Of a stretch of 64,000 bases of DNA, positions 22,506-32,434 are shown piece by piece. The notes beneath the pieces are model-generated. The model was not told the DNA's origin. It did no database searches and was given only the letters and a program-made list of their open reading frames with translations. Made by a program: the position numbers and the translations under genes. Source of the DNA: Platycnemis pennipes (lineage: Eukaryota > Arthropoda > Insecta > Odonata > Platycnemididae); contig OW121849.1 in NCBI GenBank assembly GCA_933228895.1, positions 44,796,354 through 44,860,353 of the forward strand, read 5' to 3'. Within the stretch, counting starts at the first letter, position 1, and every line of letters begins with the position of its first letter.

Positions 22506-22539
22506 AAAGACTTGGTATTTTAGATGCTCCTAAGGCTAA

Positions 22540-22680
22540 GGTTATAGAGAACCGTCTAACGCAAGGTCTCAATCCTAATACAGCATAGGATTGGATCCCA
22601 CGACCCACATCGCCATGTCAGCGAGTTACCGACCTGGATACCGAGTCCGGCGGTAGATGACGGACAATGTAAAAAAATAT
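22540..22680 (-). repeat. tRNA-like SINE fragment, uncertain
   Basis: Minus-strand GGATCCAATCC lies near a GCTGACATGGCGATGTGGGT segment. The head is degraded. Confidence 0.25.
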
Positions 22681-22835
22681 TAGGCTGGGGTGCTCGTGGT
22701 GAGAAGGAATTCTTAGTAGTTTAAATTAATATGGAATGGGAATTTTGAAGAGTGAAATTCAGAATGTATCGGGGGAAAATGAGAAAGAAAGCTAATTATG
22801 GATGAATCTTCGCCCTTTACTCGGGCCCATCATTT

Positions 22836-22932
22836 CTGAGAGGACAGGCAAAACACCCAAACGACGCGACTGTTTATCAGCTAAGTAACCCCAGGGGACC
22901 AAGTGAGTATGAAGGAGTGTAGGAAGGCTCTC
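22836..22932 (+). repeat. Dispersed duplicate, copy 1
   Basis: CTGAGAGGACAGGCAAAACA, CCCAAACGACGCGACTGTTT and AGTAACCCCAGGGGACCAAG recur with few changes at 23,411. The frame 22,903-23,094 overlaps it and is not a gene. Confidence 0.8.
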
Positions 22933-23410
22933 TCCTCACTTTCAGTTCCTCTTTTTATCGGCGTCGATGGGTGGCTACAGGAGCGCAGGGAGGGGAAACA
23001 TGATGGTAGCTACCCGAAAGGCTTAATAACCTCATGCGCTCAACACGTGTTAATCATTTCCTGCCTGTTTCGCTCCACTAAAGCGAGCTTTTAAGACTAG
23101 ATTCCCAGCCTCATCTCGACATTAGAGTTCAACATGTTTAGAAGAGATTTAAAACAAGGCCTCTGTAGGTACTTAGCATGACGGTTCAATATAAGAATGA
23201 AACCAAAGTTTTTGAAGTCGTTTTCAAAGTTGAGAATCGATATAAATTATTGTGGTGCCATTATTTCAACTTGAGATTGCAGCACATTGTTTTTTTTAAC
23301 TTTTAGTTCGTATTTACGGATATGTCGTTCAAATGACAGATTTTCTGGTTGATAATCGAGTTAGAGTGAACACCTTATTTGAAAGAAAAAGAAAAGAGTG
23401 ACTTCACCTA
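22933..23410. other. Unassigned sequence between duplicates
   Basis: A T-rich acceptor-like TTTAACTTTTAG at 23,306 is followed by about 32 open codons to TGA, without a donor or polyadenylation signal. It is not called. Confidence 0.3.
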
Positions 23411-23506
23411 CTGAGAGGACAGGCTAAACACCCAGACGACGCGACTGTTCATTAGTTAGTAACCCCAGGGGACCAAGTGAGTTTGAAGGAGTTTGAGTAG
23501 GAAGGC
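23411..23506 (+). repeat. Dispersed duplicate, copy 2
   Basis: Matches 22,836-22,932 at about nine of ten positions, 575 bases downstream and in the same orientation. The family is unknown. Confidence 0.8.
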
Positions 23507-24039
23507 CTTCACTTCATCTGGCAATTCAAAGGAAGTAATTTCACTTTCTTTCTTCGTCACTTAAGCCCTATTGCATCTAAGGTCCTCTCACTGTTAAGAA
23601 AAGAAGAGTATTAGGTAATTATTCTTCATATTACGTTCTTTGCCGACACTTGGGATCCAATGAAAACAGATGCAATTCATGAACTGAATATGATTCAAGG
23701 AAAGCAGCACGTTTTGTCCGAAATTCAAATGAACTTACAGAAAATGTCACTCTACTATCGAGAGTGGTAGCTTGTTCGTGAGATCAAATTTACTTGAAAA
23801 TTTTCTAATTTCACGAATTCGTATTCGACACTTCAGACATATTTCTATTCCCCTAATACATTAGCAGGATGGACAGAATCGAAAAATTAAGAGAAATCAA
23901 GTGCCCAACCGAGCGTTACCAGAATTAGTTTATCTCACGCATAAACACACGTATACAACATAACAAAGTATAATTATTTCAGACATATTGTACGCCATTC
24001 TTTATTATTAATTACCAAACTTTTTTCACGTCTGGTGAC
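23507..24039. other. Unassigned sequence
   Basis: Nothing recognised. Confidence 0.35.
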
Positions 24040-24098
24040 CTACACCTATTGCCACACGACTTTATGGCGGAGCGCAGAGTAAAATGAAGATGTTGATG
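24040..24098 (-). repeat. Short conserved hairpin repeat, copy 5
   Basis: CCTACACCTATTGCCACACG, ACTTTATGGCGG and ATGAAGATGTTGATG follow the order of copies 4 and 6 but are diverged. Confidence 0.5.
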
Positions 24099-24104
24099 TC
24101 ACAT

Positions 24105-24620
24105 AGACACCATTTGCATTCCGTTTTCATGGGGGAATGGGTTTTCATGTTTAACCGGTGACTCCATTGCATCTTACGTTTAGACTAAGGGGCCGTCGTC
24201 CACAAACCACGTAACGCTAAAAGGAAGGGAGGAGTCGGAACAACTCTTACTATATACCTGTCAACAGGGAAAGGGTCCAAACTTCCGTTGCATTGGAAAA
24301 TAGATGCATTATAAATTCAGTCCTTGTTCAAAAACAGTGATGATACATAACATATGAAATAAAAAATGGTATTGAGCAATAAATAAGCTATTTATGCTAA
24401 AATTTCGGTTCCATCGTTCAAAAGAAAAGAGGGTTCATTGGCAGCGTTACGTCATTTATGTAGAGTGGGGATCTTAGAGGATGTTACAGGGGGGAGAAGG
24501 AGGGTCCAAAAAAGTGGAAAATCAACTTCACTTAATGTATGGATGGCCTCTAATGCTGACACTAGTTTTCTCTCCACCCTTCAACCGTTCTCTTGAAAAT
24601 TTCTGTACCTATCCAAGTAA
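24105..24620 (+). mobile_element. SINE, main family, split by a MITE
   Basis: The left part ends GTTTAACCGGTGACTCC...ACGTTTAGACTAA, and the right part continues TAATGCTGACACTAG...TTTCTCTCCACCCTTCAACC. Together they give the family order GTTAAACC - CGTTAAG - CTAATGCTGACGC - TTTCTCTCCACCC. The tRNA-like head is missing or decayed. The insertion lies exactly between GACTAA and TAATGC. Confidence 0.75.
24189..24550. mobile_element. PIF/Harbinger-like MITE, copy 2, nested in a SINE
   Basis: It is 362 bp and flanked on both sides by TAA (24,186-24,188 and 24,551-24,553), the 3-base duplication usual for PIF/Harbinger. The ends GGGGCCGTCGTCC and, inverted, GAGGCCATCCATAC are imperfect inverted repeats. 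There is no coding sequence. It is the same family as 13,763-14,123. Confidence 0.8.
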
Positions 24621-24639
24621 AGGAGAGCTGCATTAGCCT

Positions 24640-24905
24640 AGTGGGTAAAGCATTGGGATACGGACCTCATGGTCCTGGGCTAATTCCGAATCCTCTCTGA
24701 AAAACTCCACTAACGTCCCCCGTGCGATTTTCTGATTGCCAGAGCTTCGTAGGGAATCGCAGGTGGATCAGTGAAAGTAACTTCCCTCCCCCCATCCCTC
24801 TGAATGTGTATTACACACGCCAATGCCTTAGAACGGGGTGAGCTCTACTCTCGCTTAGCGAACCAAACCGAGGATTGAGCGGTGATTGAGTCATCCAAGT
24901 AATTA
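24640..24905 (+). repeat. tRNA-derived SINE-like element, another family
   Basis: The box A-like CATTAGCCTAGTGGGTAAAG is followed by a degraded box B (GGGCTAATTCCGAATCC) and a body of about 200 bases unlike the main family. Confidence 0.45.
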
Positions 24906-25234
24906 CTTATTCAACGGTGCATGGGACATTGGTTACACGATGTAAGGGAATTACATGAGTTCCCGTTGCCATTTGTCAAGACCTTTTGATGACAAAATCC
25001 GGCCTGCTATTTGCTTGCATTTGTATGTCTCTTGCTCTAATTATCCTTATTCATAGTTTTTTTGAAACGAAAATTATATACTTATGTCCCAGCTAAATTT
25101 TCCACCAGGAAAAAATCGTGAATCCTTTAATTCTTATACCCTGATTTGGCTAGTATGCGGCAATCAACGTTAAGGGTGGGAAAAATCACAACTTGGGGGG
25201 GCGGGGGTTATTAGTAAGTGATTGACTGGAATTG
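24906..25234. other. Unassigned sequence
   Basis: Nothing recognised. Confidence 0.35.
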
Positions 25235-25565
25235 CTAATGTTGGGGATCAAGTTTGTGTGATGGCTAGAGTACTGGCCTCCCATCCCGAGGGACCGGGTT
25301 CGATTCCCGGCAGAGGCGGCTTTTTCAGGGTCCCCAATTGATTGCCTAGTGGAGGGCATTTAGTACTCCGTCCGTCGGATGGGACGTTAAGCCGTGGTCC
25401 CCTTGGCGCCCTACGTAAAGAGTAGGCTAATGCCGACGCCGGGTTTCTCTCCACCCTTCCTCCGTTCCATGAAAACTCCTACCATATATTCCTAAATTAC
25501 CCACCTATCCTAAATGGCGCAAATGACCTCAGCTGTCGGTCGCCTCCCCTGAATAACCAACCAGC
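25235..25565 (+). mobile_element. SINE, main family, well preserved
   Basis: Box A-like GTGATGGCTAGAGTACTGGC, box B GGGTTCGATTCCCGGC, then CTCCGTCCGTCGGATGGGAC, CCCTTGGCGCCCTACG, GCCGACGCCGGGTTTCTCTC and AATGGCGCAAATGACCTCAG. It is the best reference copy in the window. Confidence 0.9.
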
Positions 25566-27149
25566 CTTGCGAATGTTTCACTCATTAATGCTCTATGTCA
25601 CTCTCCAATAAGTGTTGTTTTTAAAAGAAAGATTTGACCCAGTAAATACTTTCACTTTACATAGGCAGCGCTAAGTGTTTTGGACTGAAATTTAGTACAT
25701 AGGAGTAGGGTATAACTCCTGCTTCTCCTCCTTCTTTGCTGATTCATCCTTCCTTGTTGTGATTGAAAATGTGTAATTAATGCAACAGTATTCAAATATT
25801 CTTGGTTTTCTAACTGCAACCTGAAAGGTCTGATCTTTGACTACCAGTAAGGTTCCTTACTTGACCGCAAACAACTGTCAATAACCTCGGAGATAACCAG
25901 AATAACCTCGGAGAGGAAATATATCTCGTTGTCAACCGAGTCTTGATTTTGTACTCATTTAACGGTTGTCTACTCACAGCTGTTTTCCCACTTTGCAAAG
26001 ATCATTTCAAGTAATTACGAATGCGGAGTTGGAGCTATTCTCTCCACTCAGATACATGATTGGCCTTTATTTCACTGTAAGGATCCAAAATTTTGCATTG
26101 CACAACGAAATAACATCTTTTCTACCCGCACCTTTGAGTACTCTTGAGTACCTTGGTTAAAGTGGCATTTTTTAGGAGAGCAGTAATAACTACGCTGCCA
26201 TATGAATTCATTAAAATTCTGGAGCACTGACAGTCATTTGCCATCATGATTAATGGATTATCTCCGTCTAGATTTATTTTTTCCTCATGTTTTTACCTTA
26301 TATTTCAGACATTGATTGCAGCATTTACCGGATTGGTAAATTGTGAAGTAGCGCCTAAAGGCTTCAGTTTTGAGCCTGATATTTATTGAATTAAGCTTAA
26401 ATAATAGTTACCTTAACGGCCTGCGTTAACCTTTCCGGCTACGGCCGGTTGAGATACAAGAAGTGTTTACTCTTTCGTATAAGTTGACATAATTCACATG
26501 GTTTTCGGATACCACAGATATAATATTTTCTAATTCTCCCCATTAAATGTATAAATTTATTTTCTTGTTTTGTTTTCACGAAGACTGACGTTTTCTTGTA
26601 ATTTAAGATATTGCTTCAAACACAGGGGTATATATATTTTTTTAAGTAACGACGATGTGATTTTTTCAAAATTTACTCATCACACGCTGTAATCTTGGCA
26701 TGAAACTCAGTCTGAAAAATACATGTCTATTAAATATATATGTATCTAATAAGCTGAAAATTACTATGTGGCCTTACTATGCCACGACATTCAGGGCGTT
26801 TTCTTAGCATATTTCCCATGACGTCAGCCTTATTCAAGTCCCTGAAATGAAATATGTCACATGGTCCACTGATCGCAAAAATTCCTCTATTTGTTGTCAG
26901 TGTTATTCATTGTGTAATCGATTGAAAATATTGGGATATATCATTTTTTAAGCAATGAGCACGTGATTTTTCAAAATATTCTCACCGTACGTCCTTATGT
27001 TTAGATCCTTTAGAGTGGTTCTTAATATTCATCAGTGCTAGCTGTTTCGCGAATTGAATTTCAAACGAATGACGCCATCCATCGTATCGAAATCGTCCGC
27101 AAACTTGACCTAATCCACGTAAGACACATTAACTGGAAGTTCCTGACCA
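25566..27149. other. Long stretch without recognised genes
   Basis: It contains one very good acceptor (TTACCTTATATTTCAG, 26,308) with a possible 27-base microexon, described under findings. Otherwise nothing was identified. Confidence 0.35.
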
Positions 27150-27255
27150 AGCTGGATTAGTTGTTGTTGGGTAGCCAGGCCTCGCCGGTAGCTTTTTGAC
27201 CATCGAATTCGAGAACCTGGGGCGAATAATATTATTCGAACTGTCTCAGCTGTCT
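27150..27255 (+). repeat. tRNA-like SINE fragment
   Basis: GGGTAGCCAGGCCTCGCCGG then ATCGAATTCGAGAACCTGG resembles the head of the second SINE family, degraded. Confidence 0.35.
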
Positions 27256-27339
27256 CACCCCGCGCTCCCCTATGGAGGGAAAGCTAAGAGATAGGGGACC
27301 TCGCCCATCTCCTCTTCAGCTGTCCACGTCAATTTTCCT

Positions 27340-28107
27340 CCAAGAAAGCATTGCATTTTTTACTCCTATCCACGGCTTTTTTCCCCTCCGACAAGGACGG
27401 TGTCATGAGGGGTAGGTTCGATGTCAGCCAGCCCCGGTGCATGTGTTTCCCAGGGAGTGGAGCGGAGGAAGAAGGAAGGGGAGGTTGGCGGAGTGGAATG
27501 AACAGACAGGCGAGGAATAGACAGGGGTGTCATTTCCCTCCCTTCCCCCCAACCTCCCCTCTCTTAAAGCATCAAAGTGTCTCTGCACCAGACGCGCAAC
27601 CTTGCAGCCTTTCTGGCGTCATCGCTTTCGAATTTGCCTCGCCCTGGACCATTTACATACCTACTCTCTACTAGAACGTACAGAGTTCGACGGACCCAAC
27701 CGTCCGCGGCGGACTTGCCCCCTGGCTCGCAAGCGTTCCTGCCCCACTCCTGCTGGCCAGTTGGGGATAGCGTTCCCCAAGGAAACTTCACCCGGGCCTG
27801 CTGCTCCCCATCCGGCATCCCCTTTTTCCCCAGTGAGAGACGAGGCCAGAGGATAAGAGTTCGTTCCGATGAGGAGGTGGAGCGAGGGCGCCGTCGTCCC
27901 AGGACAGCCGTCGCCCCCGGAATTACATGAGTTGCTCCTCCTGCTGCTTCTACCTGCGTCTTGCCGGGCCACTCTTCACCAACCTAGTGCAGCGTCTCGG
28001 CGCCGAGGTGGTGGACGTCGGGGTGGCCATGAAAGAGCGTCTCCTGTTCCCCGTCCGGAGGTTCCTCTCCCGACATGACGATAGCGTCCCCGCTGATGCT
28101 CCGACAG
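27340..28107 (+). promoter_or_regulatory. GC-rich, CpG-rich island
   Basis: This is the strongest change of composition in the window. CpG is frequent and frames stay open on both strands. It ends just where the candidate first exon meets its donor. A transcription start inside it is plausible; no TATA box or initiator is evident. Confidence 0.4.
27927..28107 (+). CDS. Candidate first coding exon of an unidentified gene
   Basis: From ATG 27,927 the frame reads MSCSSCCFYLRLAGPLFTNL, continues through VDVGVAMKERLLFPVRRFLS and ends ADAPT, then ACAG|GTATCG as donor in phase 1. The early Cys, Leu and Phe run may be membrane-associated; the later part is basic. The start context (TTAC before ATG) is poor. 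A second ATG inside, GCCATGAAA at 28,029, is better and gives MKERLLFPVRRFL. No downstream exon has been linked in phase. Against: GC-rich DNA keeps frames open by chance, and the donor is only moderate. Confidence 0.35.
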
Positions 28108-28672
28108 GTATCGGTTCAGGGTTATCGTGGACTGATAAACATTCCACCCCTCTTCCCCCCCAAAAAAGAAAATTCACCCATTTCCGGTGTAACTGGAATG
28201 CTCGGATATACACAGGTCTTCTGTCACGCTACTCGCTTTGCTAATGCAACGTCTCGGCAGCTTTTATTTCGTGCCATTCGCTGCACGCCACGTGTTGTGC
28301 GCAACAAAAACCTTTGGGGAGGTGAGCTTTTCCGCGCAGAGGTGCGTTGGGTGACAAAAGAAATTCAACAATCGCATGTTTTCCAAAAGTGTTTTTGAGT
28401 AGCACGATTTCTATTGCCATTGCAGGCATGGCTTCGTTCGTAGCTCTGCTGGAAGTATTTAAACGTATTTTTAACCTTTGTGGTTTGTGTTTTGGGATTT
28501 GCGTTCGCGTGAGATGATTCCATTTTAGCAACAGGGCTACCTATCAGAAAGCTCACGAGCAACTGAGCTAAAAGTAACTCTGATCGCCGTTCCTGTTAGC
28601 TAAAGGGTAATAATCTGTTTAATTTTGCGTCAATCACCGTAAGGCTCCCTCACTTACCTTGAACTCCACAAA
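28108..28672. other. Unassigned sequence
   Basis: Overlapping frames (28,241-28,562 minus) have no recognisable domain. Confidence 0.3.
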
Positions 28673-28707
28673 CATTAAATTGTGATATGCTATATCATAA
28701 TTTAATG
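28673..28707. repeat. Hairpin
   Basis: CATTAAATTGTGATAT and ATATCATAATTTAATG form a 16-base stem with one G-T-type mismatch and a 3-base loop (GCT). Confidence 0.7.
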
Positions 28708-29119
28708 GTTGTAGGCTTAAAGTAGAAAAAATATGCCCATACTGTGTTGATGAAATTATTGATAAATTACCACGCTATTGTATTTTTACATTGCAATCTT
28801 CCAGGTTTTCATCCTTTATGAGAGTGAAAAATCCCATAACACTCTTCCCTCCAGCATTTCCATTTTTTCATTTTCATATTGAACCGTCTCACTTTTCCAT
28901 TACCACAGCCCTAACTTGCCCTTTTCCATTCTGTTCATAAAACTGTACACCTTGCATTTACCCTCTCACATCACGACAAATAGTTTTGTAGAAGCAGAAA
29001 TCAATTATTAGGTTCTCCCATTGTTTAGATTCTATCAACCTAATCAATAACCTTAGGCAAACACTCCATCCACGACCAAGACGAAACAAAAGCCCATGAT
29101 TTTTGGGCTGCCAGGATGA
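28708..29119. other. Unassigned pyrimidine-rich sequence
   Basis: CATTTTCAT- and CCATT-like runs occur. No gene is recognised. Confidence 0.35.
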
Positions 29120-29659
29120 AGGCGGGTTTATAGAAAAAATTAACGTGAAATTAACGTTAGCGGTGACTTAGCGTGAGTTTCGAGAACCCTACCGGCAACG
29201 GCGGCGTTCATAGAAAAAAATAGCGCGAAACCCGCCTTAAGTTACGGAAAAATTAGCGTAAAGTTTGGTCGAATTTGAATTAGCGTGAACTTAACTTAAG
29301 AGCGCAGTGTCGTTGTCACTTGTTTCAGCGCCTTTCTGCAGTGTTTTAATCATATTGGCCATGCATCATGGGAAGAAAACATCACGGGATGAAAAATATT
29401 CAATAGAAGTCAACCCCTTTCTCTTCCAGACTGTACGGCAGTTTTCCTGCATATATGACAAGATTTCCAGAATCTTTCCGACAGTGAATACTGAAGAATA
29501 TGCTAGGCGCTGAGCATTAGCAATTAGTTCTTTAAAAAAAACGGATAGATGGCGTCCAATCCACGCTATTTTTTTCTATAAACGCCCCATGTGCGTTAAG
29601 TTAATTTCACGTTGAGTGCTTAAGTTAATTTCGCGCTAATTTTTTCTCTAAACCCGCCT
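29120..29659. mobile_element. Inverted-repeat DNA transposon remnant with MADF start
   Basis: The ends AGGCGGGTTTATAGAAAAAA and TTTTTTCTCTAAACCCGCCT are inverted repeats flanked by TGA on both sides (29,117-29,119 and 29,660-29,662). A 3-base duplication and an accessory MADF protein point to the PIF/Harbinger group, although TGA is not the usual TWA. At about 540 bp it lacks a transposase. A second, inner pair of inverted ends lies at 29,203-29,225 and 29,564-29,586. Confidence 0.75.
29361..29513 (+). pseudogene. MADF domain, amino-terminal half, within the transposon
   Basis: Fifty codons start MHHGKKTSRDEKYSIEVNPF and go on through FLFQTVRQFSCIYDKISRIF to EEYARR and TGA. The order L..VR.[FY].C[IL]YDK.S..[FY]......EEYA matches the first part of the MADF (Myb/SANT-like) DNA-binding domain, whose usual length is about 80-90 residues, so the last helix is missing. 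In PIF/Harbinger elements an accessory Myb-like protein acts with the transposase; here the frame stops early and is presumably dead. It could instead be a spliced first exon, but no donor is obvious before the stop. Confidence 0.5.
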
Positions 29660-29744
29660 TGACACATTACCGTCCTGGCTAATGCTGACGGCAGTTCTCA
29701 CAGCATATCTCTCTCTCATCATAAACACTCTCTGCGAGCCTGAA

Positions 29745-29905
29745 ACCCAGGTAATGACATCCGCCGTAAATAGTTACCACTTTGGATGAACGATTTATCA
29801 ACGTTTTTTTAATCGCAAGTTTCAAAGGTTCCTTCATCCTATAAACATGATATCATTAAAAAAATATGACTGAAAGAGGATATTATGATTCAGTCAGAGC
29901 TCCAA
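29745..29905 (+). repeat. Degenerate duplicate, copy 1
   Basis: GGTAATGACATCCGCCGTAA, AACGATTT, then CCTTCATCCTATAAACATGA and a TATGACTGAAAGAGGATATT part correspond in order to the segment at 30,270-30,405. Confidence 0.55.
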
Positions 29906-30269
29906 ATTCAAAATGTCTCATTTCTCAAATTCAAATCCCATGGAGTTGTTGAGTTGGAGTTTAGAATGGAATCATAATTTTCTCTTTATTGTCTCGGTTT
30001 TGTCATAAACTCTCATTTTTCACTCTCTTCTTTGTCATATCACTCTCATATCAATGTTCACAAATGTAACAGTAATGGTTTCCGTATGTTCGTTGACATC
30101 CTCCTAAGTTCCATTACCGCAGCATAATTTCTGTGCGTCCAAAACTCTTAAGTCTTAATATCCATGGATGAAAGGGTTCATTTATCAAGTCTTATTTAAG
30201 CATATGAAAAGGTCCGATACTCTATCAACGTCAATTTGCCCCTTTTTAGTGATGAATTGTCCATTAAAA
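29906..30269. other. Unassigned sequence between duplicates
   Basis: TCTCATTTTTCACTCTC-type pyrimidine runs, otherwise nothing. Confidence 0.35.
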
Positions 30270-30405
30270 TCAGAGTAATGACATCCACTATAAATGCTTA
30301 TCTCCATGGTTAAACGATTTGTTTTTTTTTGCTAATTTTAAAGACTCCTTCATCCTATCGTTAAAAAAAAGATAACTAAGAGAGGAAATTGTGATTCCGT
30401 TATAA
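30270..30405 (+). repeat. Degenerate duplicate, copy 2
   Basis: GAGTAATGACATCCACTATA, AACGATTTG, CTCCTTCATCCTATCGTTAA and AACTAAGAGAGGAAATTGTG; see 29,745-29,905. Confidence 0.55.
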
Positions 30406-31324
30406 TATTTTTCACATACTAAAAACTAGCTAGCCGTTACCTATACTTGAGTGGACAGATCTGAGGTGGACGGCAAGGCCCCTTTTAAGTAGTCGGGGTG
30501 CCCAGAAATAGGACAGGATGAGACAAAATTAGATCTGAAGCCTCATCTTTTCCAATAATAGAACTAATTATTCCAATGTATTTACTTCCTTGACTGCACA
30601 ATTAGGCCTTCGCTCATGATTTCAATCGTAAAAGGATGCATTGTTATCTCACCAATCGTAAGGTGTCGGCCATTCCAAAGCTTTTTGATATCCAAGAGTT
30701 CAGAGACTCAAAAATGACTCCTAGCATTCCGCATGCATTTGCATTAGGCTGATCTTTAGAGCCTGCTATCATATCTGAAGTCTCGGGAATGGAATTATAT
30801 CTTAGTCATGAATATATTCTCCCTTCCTTTGCCCTGTTCAAATCCTTTCTTTACATATTTTCTTCATATGTTATATAAAATCTGTCGCTCCCTCAAAACT
30901 CAAATAAATTCCCTTCAATATTGGCCCACCGGCTCTTCTCAAAGACCACGTACCACACTATAAGGCAAAAATCCAAGCGCTTCATCAACGTCTTCGCGAA
31001 AATGTTTCAATCATATTTTTTTAGTGATCATCGTACTTTGTTTCCTTTTTCGTAATAAATACTTATTTCTCACATCTAGTTCTTCTCCCATTTCTCCTAT
31101 CCTTACATCACAATTTTGAAAATGACTTCACATATCCTCCCCCTCTTTTTATTGATATAATATCGGCATCCCACATCCACCTTCTCTTTTTGTCCCTCTT
31201 AAAGTTTATATCACATCAAGTGATCATAGAATTACGACCTGAAACTGATTCTGCTTTTGAAAAATTAAGAAAATAGATGGCTATATTCCAAAATATTTCT
31301 AATCAGGAAGGTTATTTAATTAGT
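30406..31324. other. Unassigned sequence
   Basis: Nothing recognised. Confidence 0.35.
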
Positions 31325-31640
31325 TGGTGTGTAAACTGGCGAGGCGACTGACAGCTGTGGCCATTTTCAGCGTCAAGGATTGGTTGGTAAATGGGTAGTG
31401 CTGAGAATATTTCAGGGAATTGAGGAAGGGTGGAGAAAAACTGGACGTTAGCATTAGCCTGCTCTTTACAAAAGGCTCTAAAGGAACGTCGGTTTAGTGT
31501 TCCATCCGAAGACTCGAGTACTAGACTTGAAATGTTCAACACGCAGAACACCAATATGGACCGATTCATCAAAGAAAACTGGGGTTCAAACCAGGGCCCT
31601 TCGGATGGAAGGCCATTACTCTAGCCACCATGCATAACAA
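31325..31640 (-). mobile_element. SINE, main family, minus strand
   Basis: On the minus strand it runs from a decayed head (GGTGGCTAGAGTAATGGCC, then a box B-like GGTTTGAACCCC) to GTACTCGAGTCTTCGGATGG, GGCTAATGCTAACGTCC and CTCCACCCTTCCTCAATTCC. The family order is kept. Confidence 0.75.
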
Positions 31641-31777
31641 ACGTAGCGTTAGAATTAGGGTTTGAAGTGCTTTGACTTTAATGCCGCACCGTACCGTTTA
31701 AATAGCGTAGTTTTGAACAGTACTTATACCAGTACTAATCCTTTTTTATGCATGATATGTAGTGCATGTTTAGTGAG

Positions 31778-31835
31778 AGTTCACCCCCTGCCACACACCT
31801 TTATGGTGGCTTGCAGGGTATTATGTAGATGTACC
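31778..31835 (-). repeat. Short conserved hairpin repeat, copy 6 (best copy)
   Basis: GTTCACCCCCTGCCACACAC, CTTTATGGTGGCTTGCAGGG and TATTATGTAGATGTA. CCCTGCCACACACC pairs with GGTGGCTTGCAGGG. It is used as the reference for the family. Confidence 0.75.
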
Positions 31836-31859
31836 CTGTATCGCACCGTATAGCCTTAA

Positions 31860-32138
31860 TTTACAAGCACAGCATCTACGTCAGAAACTAGAACTGACAC
31901 CGCGACCTCTTGGTTGTCAGGCGTAAAAGTCTTGATTGTGGTTATGAAAGAACCGAAACGATGGGTTCCCTAAATCAGCTTAAACTTTCTCTATTAGTAA
32001 ATAAATAAGAAACAGTTGTTCAACTGTTAGCATAAGATAGTCGAGAATAAATGCGAGCTCTGAATTTTGTGTAAACTATTACAATTTCTTTTGATGCGTC
32101 ATATTTGATGCAGCACTTTATATCCAGCGATAAACTAA
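31860..32138. other. Unassigned sequence
   Basis: A minus-strand piece near 31,890-31,925 (ACACCGCGACCTCTTGGTTGTCAGGC) resembles part of the second SINE family. Nothing else is seen. Confidence 0.35.
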
Positions 32139-32434
32139 CACTGTAAAAAGTTGATCTGATTTTCAGTGCGATCTGAATTTAAGCGCTGTCTGGTTTAAGG
32201 CAGGAACTCGGATGCAAGGTGCGGAAGAGGCAGGAACATGGATGGTTGGTACAGGAGCAGTTAAGCAGGAAGCAGAGGGAGCAGGATTCTGGATGGTCTG
32301 ATTTTCAGTCGTTCACCTGCCTTATTTTTAGACGAGATATTACTGCTGAAATTCAACATACCCTGTCTTAAAATTGTTGCATCTGAAATTCAGATCGCTT
32401 TTGTACCTTAAAATCAGATCTACTTTTTACAGTG
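32139..32434. mobile_element. MITE with CACTGTAAAAAGT ends
   Basis: The left end CACTGTAAAAAGTTGATCTG and the inverse of the right end (CACTGTAAAAAGTAGATCTG) are nearly identical, and similarity continues inward (ATTTTCAGTGCGATCTGAATTT against AAGCGATCTGAATTTCAG). At 296 bp it has no coding potential. No clear target duplication was found, so the superfamily is open. The interior has repeated GGCAGGAA-type units. Confidence 0.75.

Noticed and set aside
23307..23402. Possible final exon RIYGYVVQMTDFLVDNR after a T-rich acceptor
   Set aside because: Only 32 codons, no polyadenylation signal nearby, and within the range expected by chance.
27527..27972. Several frames over 100 codons in the GC island
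   Set aside because: They overlap each other on both strands. Only the frame from 27,927 ends at a usable donor.
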